Positions 1-12,100 of a DNA stretch of 64,000 bases are shown piece by piece; positions within the stretch are counted from its first letter, which is position 1; each line of letters begins with the position of its first letter. The notes under the pieces are model-generated. The model did not search any database and had not been told where the DNA came from. It worked only from the letters and a program-made list of their open reading frames with translations. A program made the position numbers and the translations under genes. Source of the DNA: Mycolicibacterium holsaticum DSM 44478 = JCM 12374 (GTDB lineage: Bacteria; Actinomycetota; Actinomycetes; Mycobacteriales; Mycobacteriaceae); contig NZ_CP080998.1 in NCBI RefSeq assembly GCF_019645835.1, positions 1,860,001 to 1,924,000 of the forward strand, given 5' to 3'.

Positions 1-567
1 CCGATGGCGGTGCCGGTGAACCTTCGCTCCGATGCCGACCCGGCCGGCGGAAACCGCTTCGCCGGTGTGAATCTCGCCGCGCCCATCGGCCTGACCGATC
101 CGCAGGTGCGCATCAAGAACATCCGGTCGCAGATGACCACCAAGCGCGAGGAACGCGCCATCGACATGGTCGGAGCGATCGCTCCGGTGCTCGGCCTGCT
201 GCCCGACAGCGTGCTCGAGTCGATGGCCGGGTCCATCGTCAATTCCGACGTGCAGGCCAGCAACGTGCCGGTGTATGCCGGCGACACCTTCATCGCGGGC
301 GCGAAAATCCTGCGCCAGTACGGGCTTGGCCCGCTTCCCGGGGTGGCGATGATGGTCGTGCTGATTTCGCGCAGCGGCTACTGCACGATCACGACGCGGT
401 ACGACCGCGCCGCGATCACCGAACCGGACCTGTGGGCGCGCTGCCTGCTCAAGGGTTTTGACGAGGTACTCGCTCTCGGCGGTGACGGCCGGGCCGTGCC
501 CGCCTCGTTCCCGCACTCCGCGATCTCATCCAGTCCGGCCTCACCCAATGGGAGTACGTCGCAATGA
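1..567 (+). CDS. Wax ester synthase/diacylglycerol acyltransferase, C-terminal part (5' truncated by window edge)
   Basis: The reading frame is open from base 1, so this is the last 188 or so residues of a longer protein. The visible start PMAVPVNLR and the later NVPVYAGD and GLGPLPGVAMMVVLISRSG stretches match the C-terminal DUF1298 half of mycobacterial WS/DGAT enzymes, which esterify acyl-CoA to diacylglycerol or fatty alcohols for storage lipid. The catalytic HHxxxDG motif would lie upstream of the window. The stop overlaps the next gene by ATGA, so it is translationally coupled to the HAD-PlsC fusion. The M. tuberculosis counterpart by position is Rv2484c. The ATG at base 4 is an internal methionine, not the start. 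Confidence 0.85.
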   Translation, partial: PMAVPVNLRSDADPAGGNRFAGVNLAAPIGLTDPQVRIKNIRSQMTTKREERAIDMVGAIAPVLGLLPDSVLESMAGSIVNSDVQASNVPVYAGDTFIAGAKILRQYGLGPLPGVAMMVVLISRSGYCTITTRYDRAAITEPDLWARCLLKGFDEVLALGGDGRAVPASFPHSAISSSPASPNGSTSQ

Positions 568-2189
568 CTTCGGCAAACGGTCAGCCTATGAGACGCACCA
601 TGCGGCTGCCGGGTTCGGTCGCCGAAATCCAGGCCAGCCCAGCCGGCCCGGAGGTCGGCGCATTCTTCGATCTCGACGGCACTCTGGTCGCCGGGTTCAC
701 GGGCGTGATCATGACCCGAGACCGGTTGCGCCACCGGCAGATGTCAGTCGGCGAGTTCATCGGCATGGTGCAGGCCGGGCTGAACCACCAACTCGGGCGC
801 TCGGAGTTCGAGGACCTGATCGGCAAGGGAGCCCGCATGCTGCGCGGCAACTCGCTGGCCGACATCGACGAGCTGGCCGAGCGGCTCTTCGTGCAGAAGA
901 TCGTCGGCCGGATCTATCCCGAGATGCGCGAGCTGGTGCGCGCCCACATGGCGCGCGGCCACACCGTCGTGCTCAGTTCCTCGGCGCTGACGGTTCAAGT
1001 CGAGCCGGTGGCGAGGTTCCTCGGCATCGAAAACGTGCTGAGCAACAAATTCGAGATCGACGAGGACGGTCTGCTCACCGGCGAGGTATGCCGGCCGATC
1101 ATCTGGGGCCCCGGAAAGGCCAGGGCCGTACAGGCTTTCGCCGCCAAACACGGTGTGGACCTGTCCAAGAGCTATTTCTACGCCGACGGAGACGAAGACG
1201 TCGCGCTGATGTACCTCGTCGGTAACCCCCGGCCGACCAACCCGGCCGGCAAGCTGGCCGCCGTCGCCGCCAAACGCGGCTGGCCAGTGCTGCGGTTCAG
1301 CAGCCGCAGCGGAAGCAACCCGGTCTCGCAGCTGCGCACCGCCGCAGGCATCGCCTCCATGGTTCCGATCGCGGCGGGCGCCATCAGCCTCGGGATGCTG
1401 ACCCGCAACAAGCGCACGGGAGTCAACTTCTTCACCTCGACGTTCGGCCGTGCGCTGATGACGGCGATCGGCGTCAACCTCAACGTGTTGGGCAAGGAGA
1501 ACCTCACCGCGCAGCGGCCCGCGGTGTTCATCTTCAACCATCGCAACCAGGCCGACCCGCTGATTGCCGGACGGCTGGTCGACACCGACTTCACTTCCGT
1601 GGGAAAGAAAGAGCTAGAAAAGGACCCCGTCGTCGGCACTCTGGGCAAGGTGATGGATGCGGCGTTCATCGACCGCGACGATCCCGAAAAGGCGGTCGAG
1701 GGGCTCAAGAAGGTCGAAGACCTGGCCCGCAGAGGGTTGTCGATCCTGATCGCGCCGGAGGGGACACGGCTGGACACCACCGAGGTCGGCCCGTTCAAGA
1801 AGGGCCCGTTCCGCATCGCGATGTCGGTGGGAATCCCGATCGTGCCCATCGTGATTCGCAACGCCGAGGTCATCGCCGCGCGCGACTCGAGCACGTTCAA
1901 CCCGGGCACCGTCGACGTCGTGGTCTATCCGCCGATCCCCGTCGACGACTGGACACACGACAACCTCTCCGAACGGATCGAGGAGGTCCGTCAGCTCTAC
2001 CTCGACACGCTGAAGGACTGGCCGCAGGACACGCTGCCGACCCCCGAGTTGTACACCCGCGCACCGGCGAAGAAGTCCGCCAAGAAGACCACCGCCAAGA
2101 AGACCGCGAAGAAGGCAGCCAAGACCACCGCCAAGAAGGCAGCCAAGAAGTCCGCGGCGAAAGACACCGCTGGGGAAGGCCGGTCGTGA
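564..2189 (+). CDS. plsC: HAD-family phosphatase fused to PlsC-type 1-acylglycerol-3-phosphate acyltransferase
   Basis: 541 residues. Residues about 33-240 are a HAD subclass IB phosphatase with the DxD nucleophile motif FFDLDGT (D36, D38). Residues about 290-480 are a PlsC/LPAAT domain with HRNQAD (H326, D331) and APEGTR (E399), which transfer acyl groups to lysophosphatidic acid in phospholipid and TAG synthesis. This two-domain layout is that of Rv2483c. The last 40 residues or so are almost only Lys and Ala with some Thr (AKK repeats), like the tail of mycobacterial HupB. The ATG overlaps the upstream stop (ATGA) and its own stop overlaps plsB2 (GTGA), so three lipid genes form one coupled operon. 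It probably acts at the inner face of the membrane. Confidence 0.9.
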   Translation: MTSANGQPMRRTMRLPGSVAEIQASPAGPEVGAFFDLDGTLVAGFTGVIMTRDRLRHRQMSVGEFIGMVQAGLNHQLGRSEFEDLIGKGARMLRGNSLADIDELAERLFVQKIVGRIYPEMRELVRAHMARGHTVVLSSSALTVQVEPVARFLGIENVLSNKFEIDEDGLLTGEVCRPIIWGPGKARAVQAFAAKHGVDLSKSYFYADGDEDVALMYLVGNPRPTNPAGKLAAVAAKRGWPVLRFSSRSGSNPVSQLRTAAGIASMVPIAAGAISLGMLTRNKRTGVNFFTSTFGRALMTAIGVNLNVLGKENLTAQRPAVFIFNHRNQADPLIAGRLVDTDFTSVGKKELEKDPVVGTLGKVMDAAFIDRDDPEKAVEGLKKVEDLARRGLSILIAPEGTRLDTTEVGPFKKGPFRIAMSVGIPIVPIVIRNAEVIAARDSSTFNPGTVDVVVYPPIPVDDWTHDNLSERIEEVRQLYLDTLKDWPQDTLPTPELYTRAPAKKSAKKTTAKKTAKKAAKTTAKKAAKKSAAKDTAGEGRS

Positions 2190-4534
2190 ACCCACCCGTC
2201 GACCAATACGCCACGTTCAGCCCCACCGACGACGCTCTCGTGCTGGCGTCGGTGTCCTCACCGGCCGAGCAGGAACTGCTCAACGACTGGCTGACCCACC
2301 AGCGGCGCGAACACCCCGACACCAAGGTCGAGGTGCTGCGACTGCCCCATGATGACGACCCGCCGCCCGGTGTCCTGGCGCAACTCGTCGAGAAGCTCCA
2401 GGCTGACGAGGACCGGTCGGTGGTGCCGGTGCGCGTGTTCTGGGTGCCGGGCGGGCTGCCCACCCGGTCGAAGATCGTCGCGTTGTTGTCCGGCCGCGAC
2501 ACCTACCGTCCACCCGAGATCCTGCAACGCCGCATTCTGCGCAGAGACCCGTCGCGGGCCAGGGTGGTGGCCGGCGAGCCGGCCAAGGTGTCCGAACTCC
2601 GTCAGCAGTGGGCCGATACCACCGTCGCCGAGAACGCCAGGGAGTTCGCCCGGTTCGTCATCCGCCGCGCCGCCCTGGCGATCGAACGCGTCGAGTTGCG
2701 GTTGCTGGGGCCCGAGTACAAGTCGCCGCGGTTGATCAAACCCGAATTGTTGGCATCCGCGCGGTTTCGCGAAGGGCTGGAACGGATTCCGGACGCGACG
2801 GTCGAACGCGCCGGTGAGATGCTCGACGAACTGTCCACCGGATGGAGCCGGTTCTCGGTCGACCTGATCCCGTCGCTGGGCCGGGCGATCTTCAGCCGCG
2901 GCTTCGACCCCAACATCGACTACGACCGCGCAGAGGTCGAGTCGATGCGGCGCAACCTGGAGAACCACCCGGCCGTGCTGCTGTTCTCACACCGGTCCTA
3001 CCTCGACGGCGTGATCGTGCCGGTCGCCATGCAGGAGAATCGGTTACCGCCCGTGCACACGTTCGCCGGCATCAACCTGTCGTTCGGCTTGATGGGTCCG
3101 GTGATGCGCCATTCCGGGGTCATCTTCCTTCGCCGCAAGCTCGACGATCCGCTGTACAAGTACGTGCTGCGGCAGTTCGTCGGCTACATCGTCGAAAAGC
3201 GCTTCAACCTCAGCTGGTCCATCGAGGGCACCCGCTCACGAACCGGAAAGATGTTGCCCCCCAAGCTCGGGCTGCTCGCCTACGTCGCCGACGCCTACCT
3301 CGATGGCCGCAGCGACGACATCCTGCTGCAGCCCGTCTCGATCAGCTTCGACCAGTTGCACGAGACCGCCGAATACGCCGCCTACGCCCGCGGAGGCGAG
3401 AAGACGCCCGAGAGCCTGTCGTGGATGTACAACTTCATCAAGGCGCAGGGCGAACGCAACTACGGCAAGATCTACGTCCGCTTCCCGGAGGCGGTCTCGA
3501 TGCGGGAGTATCTCGGCGAGCCGCACGGGCCGATGACCACCGACGAGGACGCCAAACGCCTTGCGCTGCAGAAGATGGCGTTCGAAGTTTCGTGGCGGAT
3601 TCTGCGTGCCACACCGGTCAATGCCACGGCGCTGGTCTCGGCGTTGTTGCTGAGCGCGCGAGGTGTCGCGCTCACGCTCGACCAGATTCACCACACCGTG
3701 CAGGACTCGCTGGACTATCTGGAACGCAAGCAGACGCCGATGACCAACAGCGCCCTGCGGTTGCGCACGCCCGAGGGGGTGCGTTCGGCGCTGGATGCGC
3801 TGTCGAACGGCCATCCGGTCACCGCGGTCGAGGGCGGCAGGGAATGCGTCTGGCGGATCGCTCCGGAGGACGAACACGAGGCGGCCTTCTACCGCAACAC
3901 GCTCATCGACGCGTTTCTGGAGACCTCGATCGTCGAGTTGGCCCTGGCCTGCGCGGCGCGCAGCGACGGGGACCGGCTGGAGGCGTTCTGGAACCAGACG
4001 ATGCGGCTGCGCGACCTGCTGAAGTTCGACTTCTACTTCGCCGACTCCGCGGCCTTCCGTGAGCACGTGGCCGAGGAGATGTCGTGGTACGACGACTGGG
4101 AAGCGCAGGTGTCGGCCGGAGGTGACCAAGTCGACACCCTGCTGCGCAGCAAACAGCCGCTGGTCGCAGGCGCGATGCTGCGCCCGTTCTTCGAGGCCTA
4201 TGAGATCGTCGCCGACGCCCTGCGCGACGCACCCGTCGAGATCGCTGAGAAGGACCTGACGAAAACGGCGCTCGGGCTGGGCAGCCAGTACGCCGCACAA
4301 GGGCGGGTACGCAGCAACGAGTCGGTATCGGCGCTGTTGTTCGCCACCGCCCGACAGGTGGCCGCCGACCAGAACCTCCTCAAGTCCGGTGCCGACCTCG
4401 CGGAGCGGCGCAGCGCGTTCCGCGACGAACTTGGCGCCATCCTGCAAGACATGGACAAGGTCGAGCGAATCTCGCGCGACCAGTTTTTCGCGCGTGAAAT
4501 GGAGCGCCGGGCCCTGCGCGCTGAGCCTGCCTAG
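2186..4534 (+). CDS. plsB2: Glycerol-3-phosphate O-acyltransferase PlsB2
   Basis: 782 residues, the usual length of the PlsB/GPAT family. It shows the acyltransferase blocks in order: [10 protein letters not shown] (H269 and D274 of the HxxxxD catalytic pair), [18 protein letters not shown] from about residue 345, and [11 protein letters not shown]. The enzyme makes 1-acylglycerol-3-phosphate, the substrate of the PlsC domain encoded just upstream, so the two steps to phosphatidic acid are encoded side by side. The GTG start at 2186 overlaps the preceding TGA. The gene corresponds to Rv2482c. A TTGATCAA sequence at 2732-2739 is inside the coding region and is not taken as an operator. Confidence 0.93.
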   Translation: MNPPVDQYATFSPTDDALVLASVSSPAEQELLNDWLTHQRREHPDTKVEVLRLPHDDDPPPGVLAQLVEKLQADEDRSVVPVRVFWVPGGLPTRSKIVALLSGRDTYRPPEILQRRILRRDPSRARVVAGEPAKVSELRQQWADTTVAENAREFARFVIRRAALAIERVELRLLGPEYKSPRLIKPELLASARFREGLERIPDATVERAGEMLDELSTGWSRFSVDLIPSLGRAIFSRGFDPNIDYDRAEVESMRRNLENHPAVLLFSHRSYLDGVIVPVAMQENRLPPVHTFAGINLSFGLMGPVMRHSGVIFLRRKLDDPLYKYVLRQFVGYIVEKRFNLSWSIEGTRSRTGKMLPPKLGLLAYVADAYLDGRSDDILLQPVSISFDQLHETAEYAAYARGGEKTPESLSWMYNFIKAQGERNYGKIYVRFPEAVSMREYLGEPHGPMTTDEDAKRLALQKMAFEVSWRILRATPVNATALVSALLLSARGVALTLDQIHHTVQDSLDYLERKQTPMTNSALRLRTPEGVRSALDALSNGHPVTAVEGGRECVWRIAPEDEHEAAFYRNTLIDAFLETSIVELALACAARSDGDRLEAFWNQTMRLRDLLKFDFYFADSAAFREHVAEEMSWYDDWEAQVSAGGDQVDTLLRSKQPLVAGAMLRPFFEAYEIVADALRDAPVEIAEKDLTKTALGLGSQYAAQGRVRSNESVSALLFATARQVAADQNLLKSGADLAERRSAFRDELGAILQDMDKVERISRDQFFAREMERRALRAEPA

Positions 4535-4556
4535 GGTCGCGCAATAAGCTGGGGAG

Positions 4557-6566
4557 ATGACTTCTCCCAGCCGGTTGGTCGGCGCGGGCGTGCGCAGCAG
4601 CGCGGGGTGGCCTGTGCTCGTCGGCGTCGGCGTATTGGCCGGTGCCGTCGCCGCGGGAATCGGGGGCCTGGCCCTGGCGGATGCGCTGACCGCCACCGGG
4701 TTGCCCGATCCGGGCCCGGTGACCACATACGGCCTGCCGTTCGTGCGGGCGTCGGGGGAGATCGCCGCCGTCATCGCCGTCGGCGCGTTCCTGTTCGCGG
4801 CGTTTTTGACCCCGCCCCAGCCCAACGGCGTACTCGACGCCGACGGTTACCGGGCGCTGCGGCTGGGCACCGCCGCCTCTGCGGTGTGGACGGTGTGCGC
4901 GGCGCTGCTGGTGCCGCTGACGGTGTCGGACGTGTCCGGTCAGCCGTTGCGCCACCTCGACCCGGTCAGCATCTGGTCGGCCGCCAGCCTCGTCGACGTC
5001 GCAGGCGCCTGGCGGTGGACGGCGTTCATCGCCGCGGCGGTGACGGTGGCGAGCCTGCCGGTGCTGCGATGGACCTGGACGCCCGTCCTGCTGGCCGGCG
5101 CGCTGATCACCCTGGTCCCGCTCGGGCTGACCGGGCACTCGTCGACCGGCGGCGCGCACGATATGGCCACCAACAGCCTGCTTCTGCACCTCGGCGCCGG
5201 AGCGCTGTGGGCCGGGGGGCTGCTTGCGCTGCTGGTGCACGCGTTGCGCGGCGGCTCGCACGCCGACCTGGCCGCGCGCCGGTTCTCCGCGCTGGCGCTG
5301 TGGTGCTTTGTGACGATGGCGATCAGCGGCGTGATCAACGCGTTGGTGCGTATCGAGCCCGGCGACCTGCTGACCACGCCGTACGGCCGGCTGGTGGTCG
5401 CCAAGATCGTCGCGCTGAGCCTGCTCGCCGTGATCGGTTGGCGGCAGCGCCGCAGCGGTGTCGCGGCGTTACAGCAGGATCCGGGGGAGCGGCGACCGCT
5501 GATCCGGCTCGCGCTGGTCGAAGCGGTGGTGTTCGGTGCGACGTTCGGTATCGCCGTCGGGTTGGGCCGCACGCCACCGCCGCCGCTACGGGTGCAGCCC
5601 AGCGTGGTGGAGGTCGAGATCGGCTACGACCTGGCCGGGCCGCCGACCTTCGAGCGGGTGCTGTTCGACTGGCGGTTCGACCTCATCTTCGGGACCGCCG
5701 CGATCGTCATGGCCGTGGTGTACCTGCTGGGAGTGCGCCGGCTGCAGCGCCGCGGTGACGGCTGGCCGGTCGGCCGGACCCTGGGCTGGCTGCTGGGGTG
5801 CGCTGCGCTGCTGTTCGCGACCTCGTCGGGCCTCGGCCGCTACATGCCTGCGATGTTCTCGATGCACATGATCGCGCACATGGTGCTGTCGATGCTGGTG
5901 CCGATCCTGCTGGTGTTGGGTGCCCCGATGACGCTGGCGCTGCGGGCGCTGCCGACGGCCGGACGTGGGGAGGCGCCGGGGCTGCGCGAATGGCTGTTGG
6001 CCGGCCTGCATTCGCGGTTCGCGCGATTCCTGACCCAGCCGATCGTGGCCACCGTGGTGTTCGTCGCGGGGTTCTACGGGCTGTACTTCGGCGGCCTCTA
6101 CGACAGCGCCGTGAACTACCACTTCGCGCACGTGCTGATGAATCTGCACTTCCTGCTCAGCGGTTACCTGTTCTACTGGGTGGTCATCGGTATCGACCCT
6201 GCGCCGCGGCAGCTTCCGCAGCTGGGCAAGGTCGCGATGGTGTTCGCGTCGCTCCCGCTGCACGCGTTCTTCGGGGTGCTGTTGATGGGGTCTAAGACGA
6301 TCCTCGCCGAGGCGTTCTACCGGTCGTTGAACCTGAGCTGGAACACCGATCTGCTCAGTGACCAGAAGACCGGCGGTGGAATTGCCTGGGCCGCAGGCGA
6401 AGTCCCGCTCGTCGTGGTGATGATCGCACTGCTCATTCAATGGCAGCGCAGCGATCAGCGCACCGCCAAGCGGCTCGACCGCGCCGCCGACCGCGACCAC
6501 GACGAGGATCTGGCCGCCTACAACAACATGCTGGCTGAACTGGCCCGCCGCGACGGGTCGGGTTGA
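4557..6566 (+). CDS. CopD-domain / CtaG (caa3 oxidase assembly factor) fusion membrane protein
   Basis: 669 residues with many hydrophobic segments. The N-terminal half (about residues 1-310) resembles the CopD copper-resistance family. The C-terminal half (about 350-620), with histidine-containing helices such as MFSMHMIAHMVLSML, NYHFAHVLMNLHFLLSGY and SLPLHAFFGVLL, resembles the Caa3_CtaG cytochrome oxidase assembly family. The His-rich membrane helices suggest copper handling for the aa3 oxidase. It follows plsB2 by 22 bp. Other mycobacteria have the same fused architecture (Rv0102-like). It could be a copper transporter, an assembly factor or both; the sequence alone does not decide. Confidence 0.85.
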   Translation: MTSPSRLVGAGVRSSAGWPVLVGVGVLAGAVAAGIGGLALADALTATGLPDPGPVTTYGLPFVRASGEIAAVIAVGAFLFAAFLTPPQPNGVLDADGYRALRLGTAASAVWTVCAALLVPLTVSDVSGQPLRHLDPVSIWSAASLVDVAGAWRWTAFIAAAVTVASLPVLRWTWTPVLLAGALITLVPLGLTGHSSTGGAHDMATNSLLLHLGAGALWAGGLLALLVHALRGGSHADLAARRFSALALWCFVTMAISGVINALVRIEPGDLLTTPYGRLVVAKIVALSLLAVIGWRQRRSGVAALQQDPGERRPLIRLALVEAVVFGATFGIAVGLGRTPPPPLRVQPSVVEVEIGYDLAGPPTFERVLFDWRFDLIFGTAAIVMAVVYLLGVRRLQRRGDGWPVGRTLGWLLGCAALLFATSSGLGRYMPAMFSMHMIAHMVLSMLVPILLVLGAPMTLALRALPTAGRGEAPGLREWLLAGLHSRFARFLTQPIVATVVFVAGFYGLYFGGLYDSAVNYHFAHVLMNLHFLLSGYLFYWVVIGIDPAPRQLPQLGKVAMVFASLPLHAFFGVLLMGSKTILAEAFYRSLNLSWNTDLLSDQKTGGGIAWAAGEVPLVVVMIALLIQWQRSDQRTAKRLDRAADRDHDEDLAAYNNMLAELARRDGSG

Positions 6567-6609
6567 GGTCGCGAGACCGCCGCAATGGTGGATCGCACGG
6601 CGGCTAACG

Positions 6610-6625
6610 AACCGAACGGTCGGTT
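6610..6625. promoter_or_regulatory. Perfect 6-bp inverted repeat upstream of ssbB
   Basis: AACCGA and TCGGTT are exact inverted copies separated by ACGG, in the 214-bp gap between the CopD-CtaG gene and ssbB. The shape is that of a TetR-family operator, but no TetR gene is in this window, so the assignment is only a guess. The rest of the gap shows no other clear element before the ssbB ribosome binding site. Confidence 0.25.
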
Positions 6626-6780
6626 TGGGCGGGGCTGAGGCTGTCCCCAACGGCTGATTCATCCACAACCGGCCGGGCTGTGCTGCGCCGGCGAACGCAC
6701 GCTGTCGGTGCGCCGGCGGTCAATGGCGGTGTCACCGACGCGCCGAGCGGCCGTCGTCACGCAACAAAGTTGGAGGAATC

Positions 6781-7248
6781 ATGTTCGAGACAGCTTTCAC
6801 CATCGTCGGCAACGTCGTCACCGACCCGATCCACCGCCGCGTCGGTGATCAGGAAATGGTCAGGTTCCGCGTCGCGAGCAACTCGCGACGCCGTACGGCC
6901 GAGGGAACATGGGAGCCGGGAAACTCGTTGTTCGTCACAGTGATCTGCTGGGGGCGAGTGGTGGCCGGTGTCAGCGCTGCCCTGGTGAAGGGCGATCCGG
7001 TGATCGTCGTCGGACACGTCTACACCAGCGAGTACGACGACCGTGACGGCAACCGACGATCATCGGTCGAGGTACGCGCGACATCGGTCGGGCCTGATCT
7101 GGCCCGTTGCGTCGCGCGGATCGACCGGGCCAAGCAGCAGGAGGACCAGCGGTCGACAGATCGAGACGCCGCAGGTTCGGACAACGACGAGCTCGGTTCC
7201 GCTGCCGACGCGGTGAGCGCAGACGACGGGCTGCCAGTGTCGGCATAG
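6781..7248 (+). CDS. ssbB: Second single-stranded DNA-binding protein SsbB
   Basis: 155 residues. The N-terminal 110 or so form an OB fold of the SSB family (start MFETAFTIVGNVVTDP, then FRVASNSRR and VICWGRV). The tail is acidic and lacks the usual DDEPPF-type tip of the essential SSB, as in the mycobacterial SSB paralogue. The strong site GGAGGAATC lies just before the ATG. In M. tuberculosis (Rv2478c) and M. smegmatis the paralogue sits at this same place next to ettA. It is not the replicative SSB and is thought to act under stress or in recombination. Confidence 0.88.
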   Translation: MFETAFTIVGNVVTDPIHRRVGDQEMVRFRVASNSRRRTAEGTWEPGNSLFVTVICWGRVVAGVSAALVKGDPVIVVGHVYTSEYDDRDGNRRSSVEVRATSVGPDLARCVARIDRAKQQEDQRSTDRDAAGSDNDELGSAADAVSADDGLPVSA

Positions 7249-7334
7249 CCCCACCAAGGCCACGCCTAGGATGGGGCCGAGCGAATTGCGCAGACAGCGC
7301 AGACAGCGAAAGACTCAGGAGGCAACACCACGGC

Positions 7335-9008
<1,674 letters not shown>

Positions 9009-9131
9009 TCCGGCCGCACCGCATCGCCCACGCCAAGCCTTCCCCGCCCGATCGGGCTAGGGAGGCCTGCGCGGGACGATAATGTCGCACCTGCGCACCA
9101 CGGAACCGTGTCGTCGAGGGCAGGAGCACCT

Positions 9132-12100
9132 ATGTCGGTGAACCCGAGATCCGGTGATGCAGGATCGACACCGTCGCCCGCGCTCAGCCAGGACATTGCG
9201 GCACGGATGGCCAGCGCCTACGTCTCGACCTACCGCGGTCCGCATGCCGACGCGCCCGAATCCGTCAGCGTCACCGTGCCGGTCAACCTCGCGGTGCACA
9301 AAGCGGTCTCACCCGGGCTGCTCGCGGCCCATTACCGGCTCGGGCAGCAACGGCCGGTCGGCAGCACCAGGGTGGCGGTGTACACCAGCGACGACGCCGG
9401 GGGCTTCGGCCCGGCGCTGCAGATCGTCACCGACCAGACCGCGCTGGTGATGGATTCGGTGACCGTGTTGCTGCACCGCTTCGGTGTCGCCTACACCGCG
9501 ATCATGAACCCGGTGATGCTGGCGCACCGCGGCCCGGCCGGTGACCTGCTCGACCTGCGTCCCGCCGCAGAGGCAGCTGACGTGCGCGACGGCGTTCAGG
9601 AGGCCTGGATCCACGTTCAGCTGGCGCCGACCGTGGACACCAAGGCGGTGGCGAACGTGGCACAGGCACTGCCGACGGTGCTCGAAGACGCGCGTCAGGT
9701 CGCGCTGGACACCGATGCGCTGGCGGCCACGCTCGACGACCTTGCCCGCCAAGTCGACACCGATACCGGCGGAAGGTTTCCCGGCCAGGACCGCGGCGAC
9801 GTTGCCGCGCTGCTGCGTTGGCTGGGTGACGGCTACTTCGTGCTGCTGGGTTATCAGCGCTGCCAAGTGGACGACGGCCGGTCGTCGGTCGACCCGTCGA
9901 GCCGGCTGGGCGTGCTGCGGTCCCGCCGCGACGTGCTTCAGGGGCTGACCAAACCCGGCGAGCTGCTCAGCCTGGCCCAGGCGACCATTCCGAGCTATCT
10001 GCGTTACGGCGCCTATCCCTACATCGTGGTGGTCCGCGAGCAGTCGGGTCACACAGCGATCGAACACCGCTTCGTCGGGCTGTTCAGCGTCGCGGCGACG
10101 AACGCCAACGTGCTTGAAATACCCCTGATCTCGCGACGCGTCCGCGAAGCGTTGGCGCTGTCGCAACGTGACCCCAACCATCCAGACCAGCTCCTCCTCG
10201 ACATCATCCAGACCATCCCGCGCTCAGAGCTCTTCGCGCTGTCGGCTCAGGACCTGTTGGACATGGTCAAAGACGTCGTCGACCTGGGTTCGCGGCGACG
10301 CACGCTTCTGTTCCTGCGCGTCGACTCGCTCGCTCACTTCGTGTCATGCCTGGTGTACCTGCCGCGCGACCGCTACACCACCGCGGTGCGGCTCGAAATG
10401 CAGGACATCCTGGTCCGCGAACTCGGTGGTGTCAGCATCGAATACACTGCCCGGGTCAGCGAATCGCCCTGGGCGGTAGTTCATTTCACCGTCCGCATGC
10501 CCGACGATACGCGGCGCCAAGACATCGACACCACGGCGGACAACAAGAACAGTATTCAGGGTCTGCTCACCGAGGCCGCCAGAACCTGGGCGGACCGGTT
10601 GATCGGTGCGGTGCGAGCCGGGTCGATCGACCAGGCCAGCGCCGAGCATTACGCCACGGCGTTCAACGACTTCTACAAGGAAGCCGTCCAACCGTCCGAC
10701 GCCATCGAAGACATCGCGATCATCGAAGAGCTGCAGGACGATTCGATCACACCCGTCCTGATCGACCTGTCCGACGAAGGGGCCGCTCAGCTCACCCTGT
10801 ACCTGGGCGGCCGATCGGCGTCGCTGAGCGACCTGCTGCCGATACTGCAATCGATGGGCGTCGTCGTGCTCGAGGAGCGGCCGTTCACCGTGGTGCGCCC
10901 CGACGGCCTGCAGGTGTGGATCTACCAGTTCAAGATCGTCCCGCACGTGTCCGTTCCCAGGCCGGCCCCCGGCCCCGAACGCGACTCGACCGCGGAACGG
11001 TTCGCCGACGCGGTCACCGCCATCTGGCACGGCAGTGCCGAGGTCGACCGATTCAACGAACTGGTGCTTCGCGCGGGTCTGACCTGGCAGCAGGTCGCGG
11101 TCCTGCGCAGCTACACGAAATACCTGCGGCAAGCCGGATTTCTCTACAGCCAGGCACATATCGAGTCGGTGCTCAACGACAACGCGCACACCACGCGTTC
11201 GCTGATCGAGCTGTTCGAGGCGCTGTTTTACCCCGCCGAACAAGATGAGCACGCGCCCAAGCGTGGCACTGCGCAGGCCGCCGCCGCGGCGGTCGCCGCC
11301 GACATCGACGCGTTGGTCAGCCTGGACACCGACCGGGTGCTGCGCGCCTTCGCGTCGATGATCCAGGCCACTCTGCGCACCAACTACTTCGTCTCACAGG
11401 AAAATTCGGCACGCCAGCAGAATGTGCTGTCGTTCAAGCTGGACGCCGGTCTGATCGACGAACTGCCGCTGCCCCGGCCAAGGTTCGAGATCTTCGTGTA
11501 CTCGCCACGGGTGGAGGGCGTGCACCTGCGGTTCGGACATGTCGCCCGCGGTGGCTTGCGCTGGTCGGATCGCCGCGAGGACTTCCGCACCGAGATTCTC
11601 GGGCTGGTCAAGGCGCAGGCGGTCAAGAACGCGGTCATCGTTCCGGTGGGCGCCAAGGGCGGGTTCGTCGTCAAACAACCGCCGTTGGCCACCGGAGATG
11701 AGGCGGCCGACCGCGAGACCCAACGCAATGAGGGGGTGGCCTGCTACAAGCTGTTCATCAGCGGCCTGCTCGACGTCACCGACAACGTCGACAAGACCAC
11801 CGGCGACATCGTGCCCCCAGCCGACGTGGTTCGACGCGACGGCGACGACGCCTATCTGGTGGTGGCGGCCGACAAAGGGACGGCCACCTTCTCCGACATC
11901 GCCAACGAAGTGGCTCACTCCTACGGGTTCTGGTTGGGTGACGCGTTCGCCTCCGGTGGATCTGTCGGATACGACCACAAGGCGATGGGTATCACAGCCA
12001 AGGGCGCGTGGGAATCCGTCAAGCGGCACTTCCGCGAGATGGGGGTGGACACCCAGGCCGAGGACTTCACCGTCGTCGGGATCGGCGATATGAGCGGGGA

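Noticed and set aside
2731..2740. GTTGATCAAA inside plsB2
   Set aside because: It encodes Leu-Ile-Lys in frame, differs by one base from the operator and has no partner 52 bp away.
7289..7309. Short tandem CAGACAGCG copies before ettA
   Set aside because: Only two imperfect copies of about nine bases; no function is suggested and it may be chance.
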